DNA of 64,000 nt from Prevotella sp. ne3005 (GTDB lineage Bacteria > Bacteroidota > Bacteroidia > Bacteroidales > Bacteroidaceae): contig NZ_FOCK01000008.1 in NCBI RefSeq assembly GCF_900110085.1, forward strand, positions 62,001-126,000, written 5' to 3'. Of the stretch, positions 42,641 to 51,660 are shown one piece after another. Under the pieces are notes generated by a model. The model searched no databases and was not told the DNA's origin. It saw nothing but the letters and a program-made list of their open reading frames with translations. A program made the position numbers and the translations under genes. Position 1 is the stretch's first letter; each line of letters opens with the position of its first letter.

Positions 42641-43006
42641 TTAAAGTACCTCAGGTGCCAAAGAAACGACCTTCATGTTCACGGCACGGAGCTCACGGGC
42701 AACGGGGCCGAAGATACGGCTGCCGCGAAGCTCGCCGGCATTGTTCAGCAGCACACAGGCATTGTCGTCGAAGCGGATGTAAGAGCCATCAGCACGGCGG
42801 ATCTCCTTCTTTGTGCGAACAACCAAAGCCTTTGATACTGCACCCTTCTTCACGTCACTTGTAGGGATCGCGTTCTTGATAGAGACGACGATGATATCAC
42901 CTACGCTGGCATAACGGCGCTTGGTGCCGCCCAGTACACGGATGCAGAGAGCCTCGCGTGCACCACTGTTGTCAGCTACTGTAAGTCTTGATTCTGTCTG
43001 TATCAT
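42641..43006 (-). CDS. rplN: 50S ribosomal protein L14
   Basis: The 121 residues begin [20 protein letters not shown] and end LAPEVL, full length. The protein lies at the subunit interface. It is located 2 bp after rpsQ. Confidence 0.97.
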   Translation of the reverse strand: MIQTESRLTVADNSGAREALCIRVLGGTKRRYASVGDIIVVSIKNAIPTSDVKKGAVSKALVVRTKKEIRRADGSYIRFDDNACVLLNNAGELRGSRIFGPVARELRAVNMKVVSLAPEVL

Positions 43007-43008
43007 AA

Positions 43009-43266
43009 TTACTTAGCTTTTTCTACGATTTGAACTAATCTCCATCTCTTTGTCTTTGACAGAGGACGGGTTTCCATAATGAGCACGGTATCACCTACAT
43101 TGCACTCGTTATTCTCATCGTGTGCGTGATACTTCTTTGTCTTCTGGACAAACTTACCATACATCGGGTGCTTCTCCTTGAACTTGGCTGCAATAACAAT
43201 GGTTTTATCCATTTTGTTGCTGATAACGACACCCTGTCTTGTCTTTCTTAAATTTCTTGTTTCCAT
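43009..43266 (-). CDS. rpsQ: 30S ribosomal protein S17
   Basis: The start [14 protein letters not shown] at 43266 matches family usage; an ATG three codons upstream (43275) is the alternative. The body contains [18 protein letters not shown] and [15 protein letters not shown]. It is an OB-fold binder of 16S rRNA. Confidence 0.95.
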   Translation of the reverse strand: METRNLRKTRQGVVISNKMDKTIVIAAKFKEKHPMYGKFVQKTKKYHAHDENNECNVGDTVLIMETRPLSKTKRWRLVQIVEKAK

Positions 43267-43277
43267 CTGGACCATTG

Positions 43278-43472
43278 TTATTTGTTAAGTTCTCTCTGAT
43301 GAAGTTCTGATTTCATACGTGCGATATCACGACGAGCAGCCTTAATCTGAGATGGATTCTCAAGCGGGGTGATTGCATGGTTCAACTTCATCTGGTTGTA
43401 CTTTGCAACCTCGGCCTCAATGCGCTCTGCCAAGTCCTTGGTCTCGAGCTCTCTTACTTCTTTGATCTTCAT
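43278..43472 (-). CDS. rpmC: 50S ribosomal protein L29
   Basis: The 64 residues begin [20 protein letters not shown] and hold [15 protein letters not shown]. It lies by the exit tunnel, where SRP and trigger factor dock. Confidence 0.96.
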   Translation of the reverse strand: MKIKEVRELETKDLAERIEAEVAKYNQMKLNHAITPLENPSQIKAARRDIARMKSELHQRELNK

Positions 43473-43479
43473 ACTCTAA

Positions 43480-43908
43480 TTAAGCGTTTTTATCGTAATC
43501 ACGTCTTACTACAAACTTTGTCTTCACAGGCAGCTTCTGGGCTCCGAGGCGGAGAGCCTCTTTAGCCACGTCGAAAGGAACGCCTTCTACTTCAAAGAGG
43601 ATACGGCCCGGTGTAACGGGAGCTACCCATCCTGCGGGATCACCCTTACCTTTACCCATTCGGACGTCAGCAGGCTTGCGAGTGATGGGTTTGTCGGGGA
43701 AGATGCGGATCCACACCTGACCTTCACGGTTCATGTAACGGTTGATGGCAACACGGGCTGCCTCAATCTGACGGCTGTCAATCCACTTGGCATCCATAGT
43801 CTTGATGCCGAATGAGCCGAAAGCCAGCGTTGTACCTCTGTGGGCGTTGCCTTTGTTGCCGCGTCCGTCCTGAGGTCTTCTATATCTTACTCTTTTTGGC
43901 TGTAACAT
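43480..43908 (-). CDS. rplP: 50S ribosomal protein L16
   Basis: The 142 residues begin [20 protein letters not shown] and include [17 protein letters not shown], a standard L16 sequence. It helps shape the A site of the 50S subunit. Confidence 0.97.
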   Translation of the reverse strand: MLQPKRVRYRRPQDGRGNKGNAHRGTTLAFGSFGIKTMDAKWIDSRQIEAARVAINRYMNREGQVWIRIFPDKPITRKPADVRMGKGKGDPAGWVAPVTPGRILFEVEGVPFDVAKEALRLGAQKLPVKTKFVVRRDYDKNA

Positions 43909-43934
43909 AATAAGCTTCTACTTTAAAACGATTA

Positions 43935-44660
43935 TTACTTCTTCTTGTTACGGAACTTCCTGTCACCGCCACGGCCACCGCCCTGGGGACGGCCACTGTT
44001 CTTCTCCTGAGTGAAGTTCGGAGCCAGATCCACGTTTCCGTAAATCTCACCACGGCAAATCCAAACCTTGATACCCAAGATACCGACCTTGGTCAGAGCC
44101 TCTGCATGGCAGTAGTCGATGTCTGCACGGAAAGTGTGCAGCGGCGTACGGCCTTCCTTCAGCATCTCACTACGGGCGATTTCAGCTCCGTTCAGACGAC
44201 CTGAGATGAGAACTTTGATACCCTCGGCACCGGCGCGCATCGTGTTCTGAATAGCCATCTTGATAGCACGGCGGTAAGCAATCTTACCCTCTATCTGGCG
44301 AGCGATGTTATTAGCCACGATGGTAGCGTCGAGCTCAGGACGCTTCACCTCAAAGATATTAATCTGAATCTCCTTGTCGTAGAGCTTCTTCAGCTCTTCC
44401 TTCAGCTTGTCGACATCCTGACCACCTTTACCGATGACGATACCCGGACGGGCAGTGCAGATAGTAATGGTAACCAGCTTCAGGGTGCGCTCGATGACAA
44501 TCTTCGAAACGCTCGCCTTAGCCAGACGCTCGTTCAGGTACTTGCGGATCTTCTGATCCTCTACCAGGTTGTCGCCGAAGCTCTTGCCTCCGAACCAATT
44601 TGAATCCCAACCTCTAACGATTCCAAGACGGTTGCTTATTGGATTAACTTTCTGTCCCAT
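43935..44660 (-). CDS. rpsC: 30S ribosomal protein S3
   Basis: The 241 residues carry the KH domain ([20 protein letters not shown]) and the S3 C-terminal domain ([15 protein letters not shown]). The Gly/Arg-rich tail ([19 protein letters not shown]) is a modest extension. It lies 2 bp after rplV. Confidence 0.97.
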   Translation of the reverse strand: MGQKVNPISNRLGIVRGWDSNWFGGKSFGDNLVEDQKIRKYLNERLAKASVSKIVIERTLKLVTITICTARPGIVIGKGGQDVDKLKEELKKLYDKEIQINIFEVKRPELDATIVANNIARQIEGKIAYRRAIKMAIQNTMRAGAEGIKVLISGRLNGAEIARSEMLKEGRTPLHTFRADIDYCHAEALTKVGILGIKVWICRGEIYGNVDLAPNFTQEKNSGRPQGGGRGGDRKFRNKKK

Positions 44661-44662
44661 AC

Positions 44663-45070
44663 TTATTCTTTTACGTCATTAGTTTTAGCGTCAACGAACA
44701 GAGTCACGTGATTGCTGCGCTTGCGGATGCGATAGCCACGACCCTGCGGTGCCGGTCTCATTCTCTTCATTGTAACACCCTCGTCAACGAATACGCGGGT
44801 CACGTAAAGCTCACCGTCCTCAGCCTTCCGGTCATTCTTGGCTTCCCAGTTGGCAATGGCCGAACGGAGGAGTTTCTCTACATCAGCTGCTGCTGCCTTC
44901 TTCGAGAAACGAAGCACACCCAGTGCGCGATTCACCTCCATGCCGCGGATCATGTCCACAACATAGCGCATCTTGCGGGGTGAAGAGGGGCAGCCTTTCA
45001 GCTTGGCAAAATACTGTGTCTTAAGTGCTGCTTTTCTTTCCTCAGCCTTAATATGTTTTCTTGCTCCCAT
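44663..45070 (-). CDS. rplV: 50S ribosomal protein L22
   Basis: The 135 residues contain [20 protein letters not shown] and the extended beta hairpin segment [19 protein letters not shown], which lines the exit tunnel and is the site of macrolide resistance changes. No unusual change was noted. Confidence 0.97.
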   Translation of the reverse strand: MGARKHIKAEERKAALKTQYFAKLKGCPSSPRKMRYVVDMIRGMEVNRALGVLRFSKKAAAADVEKLLRSAIANWEAKNDRKAEDGELYVTRVFVDEGVTMKRMRPAPQGRGYRIRKRSNHVTLFVDAKTNDVKE

Positions 45071-45072
45071 TG

Positions 45073-45112
45073 TTAATTTTCAATTTTCAATTTTTAATTT
45101 TCAATTTTCCCT
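45073..45112. repeat. AATTTTC short tandem repeat between rpsS and rplV
   Basis: About 40 bp of TTAATTTTCAATTTTCAATT-like units fill the gap upstream of rplV. The number of units could vary between strains by slippage. Confidence 0.65.
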
Positions 45113-45116
45113 GGGA

Positions 45117-45383
45117 TTACTTCTTGTTACCGGCATGACCACCGAAGCGACGGGTGGGTGCGAACTCACCGAGCTTGTGACCAACCATATTCTCAGTAAC
45201 GTAGACAGGGATAAATTTGTTACCGTTATGAACTGCAACAGTGTGTCCCACGAAGTCCGGGGAAATCATTGATGCTCTGGCCCATGTCTTGACGACATTC
45301 TTCTTACCGCTCTCATTCATGGCGAGAATCTTCTTCTCAAGCGATACGTTGATGTACGGACCTTTCTTTAATGAACGACTCAT
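45117..45383 (-). CDS. rpsS: 30S ribosomal protein S19
   Basis: The 88 residues begin [20 protein letters not shown] and carry the motif [20 protein letters not shown]. It lies in the 30S head. Confidence 0.97.
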   Translation of the reverse strand: MSRSLKKGPYINVSLEKKILAMNESGKKNVVKTWARASMISPDFVGHTVAVHNGNKFIPVYVTENMVGHKLGEFAPTRRFGGHAGNKK

Positions 45384-45409
45384 AATTTATACTCTTATTA
45401 ACTTCGTGA

Positions 45410-46237
45410 TTACTTCTTGTTAGCTCTTTCGATAATGTACTTGTTCGAAAGCTTCTTCGGTGCACGAGTCTTAAGACCCTTAGCGTACAGACCCTTACGT
45501 GAACGTGGGTGACCTCCAGACTGACGTCCTTCACCACCACCCATCGGGTGATCATGCGGGTTCATCACAACACCACGGTTGTGGGGGCGCTGACCCAACC
45601 AGCGAGAGCGACCAGCCTTACCTGATGCCTCGAGAGCGTGGTCTGAATTGCCTACACTACCTACAGTAGCCTTACAAGCTGAGAGAATCTGACGAGTCTC
45701 GCCTGAAGGGAGCTTAATCACACAATAGCTACCCTCACGAGAAGTCAACTGAGCGAAATTACCAGCCGAACGAACGAGCTTGGCACCCTGACCGGGACGC
45801 ATCTCGATGTTGTGGATCACTGTACCAACGGGAATGTTAGCCAGCGGCAGAGCATTACCCACCTCGGGCACTGCGTCTGCACCAGACATCAGCGTTGCAC
45901 CAACCTGCAGTCCATTAGGAGCAATGATATAACGTTTTTCACCATCAGCGTAGAAAAGAAGTGCAATACGAGCTGAACGGTTAGGATCATACTCGATTGT
46001 CTTTACTACAGCTGGAACACCATCCTTCTCTCGCTTGAAGTCGATCAGACGATACTTCTTCTTGTGACCACCGCCCATGTAGCGGACAGTCATCTTACCG
46101 GTGTTGTTTCGACCACCGGTAGAACGCTTACCGTAAACGAGAGACTTCTCTGGCACGGATGCAGTAATATCCTCGAACGTGCCAATAATCTTGTGTCTTT
46201 GACCCGGAGTAACGGGCTTTAATTTACGTACTGCCAT
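45410..46237 (-). CDS. rplB: 50S ribosomal protein L2
   Basis: The 275 residues include the conserved near-peptidyl-transferase segment [18 protein letters not shown] with its His, and the N-terminal RNA-binding OB/SH3 parts. It is standard. Confidence 0.97.
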   Translation of the reverse strand: MAVRKLKPVTPGQRHKIIGTFEDITASVPEKSLVYGKRSTGGRNNTGKMTVRYMGGGHKKKYRLIDFKREKDGVPAVVKTIEYDPNRSARIALLFYADGEKRYIIAPNGLQVGATLMSGADAVPEVGNALPLANIPVGTVIHNIEMRPGQGAKLVRSAGNFAQLTSREGSYCVIKLPSGETRQILSACKATVGSVGNSDHALEASGKAGRSRWLGQRPHNRGVVMNPHDHPMGGGEGRQSGGHPRSRKGLYAKGLKTRAPKKLSNKYIIERANKK

Positions 46238-46240
46238 TTC

Positions 46241-46588
46241 TTATTGAATATTGCTATAAAAATCAATTACGTCGCCCTCCTTCAGAGTAACGATTGCCTT
46301 CTTGAACGCGTTCTTCTGACCCTTGATCAGACCTGCCTTGGTGTAGCGCGAGCTGCGCTTGCCGGCATAACGACACGTGTTCACATCGATCACTGTCACA
46401 TTGTACAGGCTCTCGACTTCCTTCTTAATCTCAAGCTTATTAGCCTCGGGACGAACGATGAAACCATACTTGGCCTCAGCCTTCTTGGTGCGCTCCTCGC
46501 CCTTCACCTTATAAGTTTTCTCTACAGAAGACTTGTCTGTAATCTTGGTCATCTTCTCAGTGACCAGGGGTTTTATGATAAATGCCAT
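46241..46588 (-). CDS. rplW: 50S ribosomal protein L23
   Basis: The 115 residues start MAFIIKPLVTEKMTKITDKS; the insert between residues 22 and 37 makes it longer than the E. coli protein. The core KYGFIVRPEANKLEIKKEVE is clear. It lies by the tunnel exit as the trigger-factor dock. Confidence 0.95.
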   Translation of the reverse strand: MAFIIKPLVTEKMTKITDKSSVEKTYKVKGEERTKKAEAKYGFIVRPEANKLEIKKEVESLYNVTVIDVNTCRYAGKRSSRYTKAGLIKGQKNAFKKAIVTLKEGDVIDFYSNIQ

Positions 46589-46602
46589 AACTCTTGTCTC
46601 CT

Positions 46603-47232
46603 TTACTTGTTTAAGATACCGTCGATAACCTCCAGAGACTTCTCAGAGATAACCAGCACATCGGCATTCATCACCTTATAGGTGTTCATGGTCGATGCCT
46701 CCATCACCTCTGCACCCTGCAGATTGCGAGCCGACAAATATACGTTATTATTGGTTCCGGTCAATACGAAGAGGCTCTTCTTGCCATCTACCTTCAGGTT
46801 CTTGGCAATGTTCACGAACTCCTTGGTCTTCGGGGCCTCCATAGAGAAGTCCTCTACAACCACGATTGCGTTCTCCTGAGCCTTGTATGACAGGGCTGAC
46901 TTACGGGCCAGAGCCTTCACCTTCTTGTTCAGCTTGAAGCTGTAGTCACGCGGTGTGGGACCAAACACACGGGCACCACCACGCAGCAGCGGAGAGTTGA
47001 TATCACCATGACGGGCACCACCGCCACCCTTCTGACGGCCGAGCTTGCGGGTAGAACCGGAAATCTCACTTCTCTCCTTAGACTTTGCAGTACCCTGACG
47101 CTGGTTAGCCAAATACTGCTTTACATCCAGGTAAACCACATGGTCATTAGGTTCAACGCCGAAGATAGCCTCGTTCAGAGTTACCTTGCGTCCGGTCTCC
47201 TGACCTTTGATATTCAATACGCTAACTTCCAT
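46603..47232 (-). CDS. rplD: 50S ribosomal protein L4
   Basis: The 209 residues include [20 protein letters not shown], the tunnel loop. In Gammaproteobacteria L4 represses the S10 operon; whether this L4 acts on the rplC leader here is unknown. It lies 1 bp after rplC. Confidence 0.97.
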   Translation of the reverse strand: MEVSVLNIKGQETGRKVTLNEAIFGVEPNDHVVYLDVKQYLANQRQGTAKSKERSEISGSTRKLGRQKGGGGARHGDINSPLLRGGARVFGPTPRDYSFKLNKKVKALARKSALSYKAQENAIVVVEDFSMEAPKTKEFVNIAKNLKVDGKKSLFVLTGTNNNVYLSARNLQGAEVMEASTMNTYKVMNADVLVISEKSLEVIDGILNK

Positions 47233-47233
47233 C

Positions 47234-47848
47234 TTACTTGTTGATTATTACTGTTGAACCATTATAACCAGCGCAACTACCCTTCACGAGGATCAGGTTG
47301 TGCTCCGGTATTACCTTTAACACTTTGAGGTTCTGCGTGGTAACACGCTCGCCTCCCATCTGGCCGCCCATACGCATGCCCTTGAAGACCTTTGCGGGAT
47401 AAGAACAGGCACCGATAGAACCCGGCTTACGCAGACGGTCGTCCTGACCGTGAGTAGCCTGACCTACACCACCGAAACCATGACGCTTCACAACGCCCTG
47501 GAATCCCTTACCCTTTGACGTACCGACAACGTCAACGAACTCGACACCATCAAAGATGTCAACCGTTACGGTGTCGCCGAGATTCATCTCTGCGTCAAAC
47601 TTGAACTCGGCCAAGTGGGCCTTGGGTGTGGTGTTTGCCTTCTTGAAGATACCCATCATTGCTTTGGTGGTGTTCTTCTCCTTCTTCTCACCGAAGGCGA
47701 GCTGAACAGCCTTGTAGCCATCCTTCTCGACAGACTTCACCTGAGTCACAACACAAGGACCAGCTTCGATAACAGTGCACGGTACATTCTTACCGTCGGC
47801 ACTGAAAACGGATGTCATTCCGATTTTTCTTCCAATTAATCCTGGCAT
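47234..47848 (-). CDS. rplC: 50S ribosomal protein L3
   Basis: The 204 residues start [20 protein letters not shown] and hold the conserved [20 protein letters not shown]-like segment ([15 protein letters not shown]). It is the first gene of the S10 transcript here. Normally rpsJ is directly upstream, but here rpsJ is 6 kb away, so rplC has its own promoter (48034-48041) and a structured leader. Confidence 0.97.
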   Translation of the reverse strand: MPGLIGRKIGMTSVFSADGKNVPCTVIEAGPCVVTQVKSVEKDGYKAVQLAFGEKKEKNTTKAMMGIFKKANTTPKAHLAEFKFDAEMNLGDTVTVDIFDGVEFVDVVGTSKGKGFQGVVKRHGFGGVGQATHGQDDRLRKPGSIGACSYPAKVFKGMRMGGQMGGERVTTQNLKVLKVIPEHNLILVKGSCAGYNGSTVIINK

Positions 47849-47886
47849 TTCAGTTTAATAATTAATAATGTTATATAAAAAAATTT

Positions 47887-47945
47887 GTTCCTTCTTAAGT
47901 GGTTTTCGCATTTCCAATCGCACACATACCCACTTAAAAAGGAAC
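47887..47945 (-). promoter_or_regulatory. rplC leader hairpin with U-tract: possible attenuator
   Basis: In the minus-strand RNA, GUUCCUUUUUAAGUGG (from 47945) pairs with CCACUUAAGAAGGAAC (to 47887) in a 16-bp stem with one G-U pair and a 27-nt loop. AAA and then seven U follow (about 47883-47877). This is the shape of an intrinsic terminator about 40 nt before the rplC start codon, so transcription of the whole S10-spc cluster may be controlled here. Confidence 0.65.
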
Positions 47946-48033
47946 CTCAACCGCTTCATTTTTGAAGGCTAAGTTGCTCTTTGTCAGGGTATTGATAGCT
48001 CTCGGGCCAGCGCAATACGCACTTTTGCGGGTG

Positions 48034-48041
48034 CAAAGGTA
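48034..48041 (-). promoter_or_regulatory. -7 element of the S10 operon (rplC)
   Basis: Minus strand TACCTTTG with a GTTG about 20 bp upstream (near 48062-48065). The leader to rplC is about 180 nt. Confidence 0.7.
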
Positions 48042-48212
48042 CTAATAATATGTGGAACACACAACATTTTTCACCCGCCCTACCCTAACTTTTAAGTTTT
48101 TTTATGATTTTAATTCTCCTTTCAGGCACAATCTTTCAAAAAGTTCCCATGCTGGGAACAAAATGTTCCCACGGTGGGAACTGTTTATTCCCAGCGTGGG
48201 AACTCTTAGTCA

Positions 48213-49400
48213 TCAACGGGCAACGATCACAGTTGGCGTATCGTGATAGCGCCCCACAACCGAGAGAACCTTCTGGGTCTTATAACGATAGAGACCAGAG
48301 AGCGTAGAGATGATAAGTTCATAGCTACGGCCTATCTCCAGCTGGTCGAGCGTGAGCAGCTGGTCATAGTCCTTGGCATCCTTGGGTTTGAACTCATAAA
48401 AGACGCTGTCGGGAATCAAGACGCCTTGCGGATCATCGAGGTTGATTGCAGTCGTAAAGGTCCCCTCTGGCGAGCTGATACCTGTAAACACAAAGTGGAC
48501 ATTCGTGCCGCAATAGGTGCGCAACAGTTCGAAGCTGGTGCTCAGGTGATCAACATCGTATACCATGATACAATGAAGTCCAGGCCACAGCTGCGCCACC
48601 ATCTGCGAGCCTATATGATGGGGCTCCATGATTTCCCTGATGGCGTTGGCGCGTTCTGGATCGGACTGGACGTAGGAATTGCCTCGCTCTATGTCGTCAG
48701 CCAGCCTGGGCCAGTGTTTCTCAATATAGCGCAACAGCTCGAGCATCTCTTCATAATGCTCACAGATGGCTATGGATATGTATTTCTGCTTCAGGGCATA
48801 GAGCGCCTGAAGGTAGCGGAAATTGGTTTCAAGGGAGTGTCTAGGGATCTCGACGGGTATGACATAGAGCTGATTGTGATCGAACTCACGTCTAATAAGC
48901 AGTCGTCCAAGCAGGTTCCCTTTGCACACGCCCGAGGGAAGCTGTTCGAGGTGGTTGTCAACCAGATTGAGCACCATGCCGTCGGTAAGCAACCCATGAT
49001 TGCCTGCGATATAGAACATGGCGCAGAAGTTGTAGTCGTTATACAATTGCACGCCCCATCTCGACTGGGGAAGAACCTTATAGCCGTGGTGCAGTGAGAG
49101 ATGCTCTGTCTGATAGGCAGTCAGGACGTTACGTTCGCCATTGACGATACGCTCGATATATTGGATATAGTCTTCATAGGTTGTCACATGTATGCGTTGC
49201 CTGTATTCTTCCATGCTGCGAATGAATTCAAAGCCATGATTGCGTCCGAATGCCGTCTTGGCATTCTCGCGAATGAGCCTCATGACGAATTCTTCCTGGC
49301 TCTGCATAGGATTAAAGGTGATGTCCTCCAGCCTGTTCCATACCGTCTGTCCATCTGCCCACCTTGCCTCGTTAATAGATTTTATGACCTTCTCGTCCAT
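48213..49400 (-). CDS. GH3 auxin-responsive-promoter-like protein, truncated and without nucleotide loop
   Basis: The 395-residue protein follows the bacterial GH3/adenylating-enzyme fold: FGRNHGFEFIRSMEEYRQRI, VTTYEDYIQYIERIVNGERN, and later VFYEFKPKD and ISTLSGLYRYKTQKVLSVVG. Where family members have the Ser/Gly/Thr nucleotide loop (about residue 100) it reads HLSLHHGYK. The frame stops just after the GLYRYK region, so the C-terminal lid domain (about 100 residues) is missing. Catalysis of acyl-adenylate formation is therefore doubtful. It lies 7 bp after the LD-carboxypeptidase-like gene and shares its promoter. Confidence 0.75.
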   Translation of the reverse strand: MDEKVIKSINEARWADGQTVWNRLEDITFNPMQSQEEFVMRLIRENAKTAFGRNHGFEFIRSMEEYRQRIHVTTYEDYIQYIERIVNGERNVLTAYQTEHLSLHHGYKVLPQSRWGVQLYNDYNFCAMFYIAGNHGLLTDGMVLNLVDNHLEQLPSGVCKGNLLGRLLIRREFDHNQLYVIPVEIPRHSLETNFRYLQALYALKQKYISIAICEHYEEMLELLRYIEKHWPRLADDIERGNSYVQSDPERANAIREIMEPHHIGSQMVAQLWPGLHCIMVYDVDHLSTSFELLRTYCGTNVHFVFTGISSPEGTFTTAINLDDPQGVLIPDSVFYEFKPKDAKDYDQLLTLDQLEIGRSYELIISTLSGLYRYKTQKVLSVVGRYHDTPTVIVAR

Positions 49401-49407
49401 GTATGTG

Positions 49408-50388
49408 TTATAGTTCTTTTTCCTTTATCAGTTTTGGGTTTGCGATATCCACATTATAGGGTTGTACGGAGCCTTTGATATTGAAACCCAGCATGGCGTT
49501 TTCGGTTGTCACATCCAGCGAGCAGGGGGCGCCCTCAATCAGCGGGATGCAACTATTGCTACCAACGGGGAAGCCACAACATACGGGAATCTCATATTGA
49601 TGCAGGTGTGCTATCAGCATTTGCTCGACACTGCCATACTGAAGATCGTACCTGATGGAGCTGAACGTGCCCAGGATGATGCCTCTCACTCTCTCAAAGT
49701 CGTGTTGCAGGGTCAGCATATAGAACAATCGGTCTATGTTGTGCAGCGATTCTTCCACCTCTTCTATAAATAGAATAATGTCTTGCTTAGGTGGGAGTTG
49801 GAATCTGGTTCCTGCCACAACGGCGTAGCTGGAGAGATTACCCCCTATAAGGATGCCCTCTGCATGTCCGCAACGGTTATAGGGATTGCCGGGAACAATG
49901 AATTGGGGCAGGTTGCCAAACAGGATGTTACGGGTGAGACTGCTTGCCGGCTCCTGACAGCTTGCTATCTGGAAGGCCATGGGGCCGTGGATACTCATCA
50001 GGCCTGCACCTGTCGCTGCATAAAGCAGCATGGCGATGTCACCATGACCAATCAGCCATTTCGGATGCTGAAGAAAGGTCTCTTGTGGGATACGGCCCAA
50101 CAGGTGAATGGAACCATAGCCGCCACGCGAACATATAACAGCTTTGATCGAATCGTCTTCGAGCGCCCAAAGCAAATCGGCGGCACGCTCGTCGGCCGTT
50201 CCTGCATAGGCATTGACATTAAGATTATTGGTGTTGGGTCCTATCACGGGTTGTAAGCCCCAACTCTTTATGACTTCAGCAGCCATCTGCAAGGCTTCTT
50301 GCGGCACCCAATAGGCAGGGGATACAAGGGCTACCTTGTCCCCCGCCTTTAAGTAGGGTGGCTGAATCATCTTTTTTCCTTGGTACAT
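49408..50388 (-). CDS. S66 LD-carboxypeptidase-like protein lacking catalytic Ser and His
   Basis: The 326-residue protein has all S66 landmarks: KAGDKVALVSPA, CSRGGYGSIHLL, a family-typical nucleophile elbow, GGNLSSYAVVAGT, ILFIEEVEESLHNIDRLFYM, and CGFPVGSNSCIPLIEGAP. The nucleophile position is Gly116 (IGHGDIAML; family IGYSDI or CGHSDF), and the His of the FPxGH motif is Ser277. Only the Glu (209) of the Ser-Glu-His triad remains. A peptidase activity is thus unlikely, and a binding or regulatory role is possible. Met7 (MIQPPYLK) may be the true start. Confidence 0.82.
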   Translation of the reverse strand: MYQGKKMIQPPYLKAGDKVALVSPAYWVPQEALQMAAEVIKSWGLQPVIGPNTNNLNVNAYAGTADERAADLLWALEDDSIKAVICSRGGYGSIHLLGRIPQETFLQHPKWLIGHGDIAMLLYAATGAGLMSIHGPMAFQIASCQEPASSLTRNILFGNLPQFIVPGNPYNRCGHAEGILIGGNLSSYAVVAGTRFQLPPKQDIILFIEEVEESLHNIDRLFYMLTLQHDFERVRGIILGTFSSIRYDLQYGSVEQMLIAHLHQYEIPVCCGFPVGSNSCIPLIEGAPCSLDVTTENAMLGFNIKGSVQPYNVDIANPKLIKEKEL

Positions 50389-50432
50389 ATTTTAATTGTT
50401 ATCTGTCTTGCTGATTGCGCTTTCTCGCCCTG

Positions 50433-50464
50433 CAAAAGTAGCATTTTTCTATGGATTTAGCAAG
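50433..50464 (-). promoter_or_regulatory. Promoter of the LD-carboxypeptidase-like/GH3-like operon
   Basis: Minus strand CTTG (50464-50461), 20 bp, TACTTTTG (50440-50433). The start point is near 50426, 38 nt before the ATG at 50388. Confidence 0.72.
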
Positions 50465-50481
50465 GGTTAATGCCTTGCAAC

Positions 50482-50545
50482 GGTACTTTTTGTAAATTCT
50501 GAGACTACTTTTGTAAATTCTGAGACTACTTTTGTAAATTCTGAG
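50482..50545. repeat. Three tandem copies of a 21-bp unit at the end of the AraC gene
   Basis: ACTACTTTTGTAAATTCTGAG occurs twice exactly (50504-50524, 50525-50545) and once nearly (50482-50503, one base longer). The minus-strand unit codes SQNLQK-stop, so the last codons and the stop of the 50526-51644 gene have been multiplied downstream. Confidence 0.8.
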
Positions 50546-51644
50546 AGTCGGATGCCGTCTGAAGCCTCATCCAGGTAGCAACAGTCTGCCCTTTGAACTG
50601 CTTAAAGGCTGTAGAAAAAGTGCTGTAACTGCGGAATCCGCACTGCTGAGCAAGCTGCACGGCTGTCATGGTTTGTGCCGAGTTCATTTTCTCATGATAG
50701 AGGCGGATAAAGTGTTCAATGCGCAAACGGTTAATATAGGTATTGTAAGTAAAGCCCTGTTGGACAAAATAGCCACCCAGATAGGTCCGATTAGTACCAA
50801 TAACTGTAGCAAGTTGCTGTAGGGTGAGGTCATGCTGCAGATAAAGCTGTTTGTCCTCGCAGCATGTTTTCAGCATTTGCTGGATGTTGACGGTTGTGGG
50901 CAGGCTCATAGATGGCTCATCAGCTTGACTGACATCTGACAACTTATCGTCAAGTTCCTGCAGTGTCTCGACGCGCCAGAGGAGGAAGGCGATGATGGCG
51001 AGCGTTTCCAGCTGTGCCAGATACTCTCTTGCCATCTCTCCCGGGTTCGTGAAATAGACCTCATAGACCACAAAAAGAGCGGCCACGAAAAGCAGACTCT
51101 GCCACACCTCCTTGTGTTCAAGGTCGGCGTAGTTCTCATGTAGCCAACGGCCGTACCGTATTAGTGCATGTATGTAATAGATGACAAAGACGATCATGAC
51201 AGCTATCTGCCAGTAAGTCGTCACCTCAAAGCCATAGAACTCGTCGTGCCTGATAACACCCACGGCAGCAGCAACGACGATTGGCAATTGAGCCAAGCCC
51301 CACGGCCAGAGAGGGCGCTTACGATCCTGCAACATATGCAGCAGAAGGGCCATCACAAGTGGCACAAGGGTGACATGGTCGAGCGTAACTGCCACGATAT
51401 TGCGCACCAAACGGTCGTCTGCCAGCCAATAGACGCCAAGCACATACCACCATACGTGGCTCAGTGCTGCCGTGATGAAGAAGGCAGCTGTCCATAGACG
51501 CAGCGCCATCGGGGGAGTAACATCTGGCGCAATGGCGTTGCTACGTCTTAGCCACAGATAGAGACCTATTGCCAAGGCCAATATGGCAACGCCGCCGTAG
51601 AGCATGAGAAAGAGGGTATCTTGAAGACTCTGTTGCGCGTACAT
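50526..51644 (-). CDS. Membrane-anchored AraC-type regulator
   Basis: The 372-residue protein has about seven hydrophobic segments (about 12-31, 48-70, 85-104, 113-131, 143-163, 184-200, 208-226), then a linker and a C-terminal AraC HTH domain (about 265-370) with two helix-turn-helix units (LQQLATVIGTNRTYLGGYFV and VQLAQQCGFRSYSTFSTAFK). The seven-helix part is a sensor of unknown ligand. It is 16 bp after the small AraC gene and probably shares its transcript. Confidence 0.85.
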   Translation of the reverse strand: MYAQQSLQDTLFLMLYGGVAILALAIGLYLWLRRSNAIAPDVTPPMALRLWTAAFFITAALSHVWWYVLGVYWLADDRLVRNIVAVTLDHVTLVPLVMALLLHMLQDRKRPLWPWGLAQLPIVVAAAVGVIRHDEFYGFEVTTYWQIAVMIVFVIYYIHALIRYGRWLHENYADLEHKEVWQSLLFVAALFVVYEVYFTNPGEMAREYLAQLETLAIIAFLLWRVETLQELDDKLSDVSQADEPSMSLPTTVNIQQMLKTCCEDKQLYLQHDLTLQQLATVIGTNRTYLGGYFVQQGFTYNTYINRLRIEHFIRLYHEKMNSAQTMTAVQLAQQCGFRSYSTFSTAFKQFKGQTVATWMRLQTASDSQNLQK

Positions 51645-51660
51645 TTATATTAATAGATTA

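Noticed and set aside
45073-45112. Possible CRISPR-like array in the rpsS-rplV gap
   Set aside because: The units are only 7-9 bp with no spacers; it is a simple AT-rich repeat.
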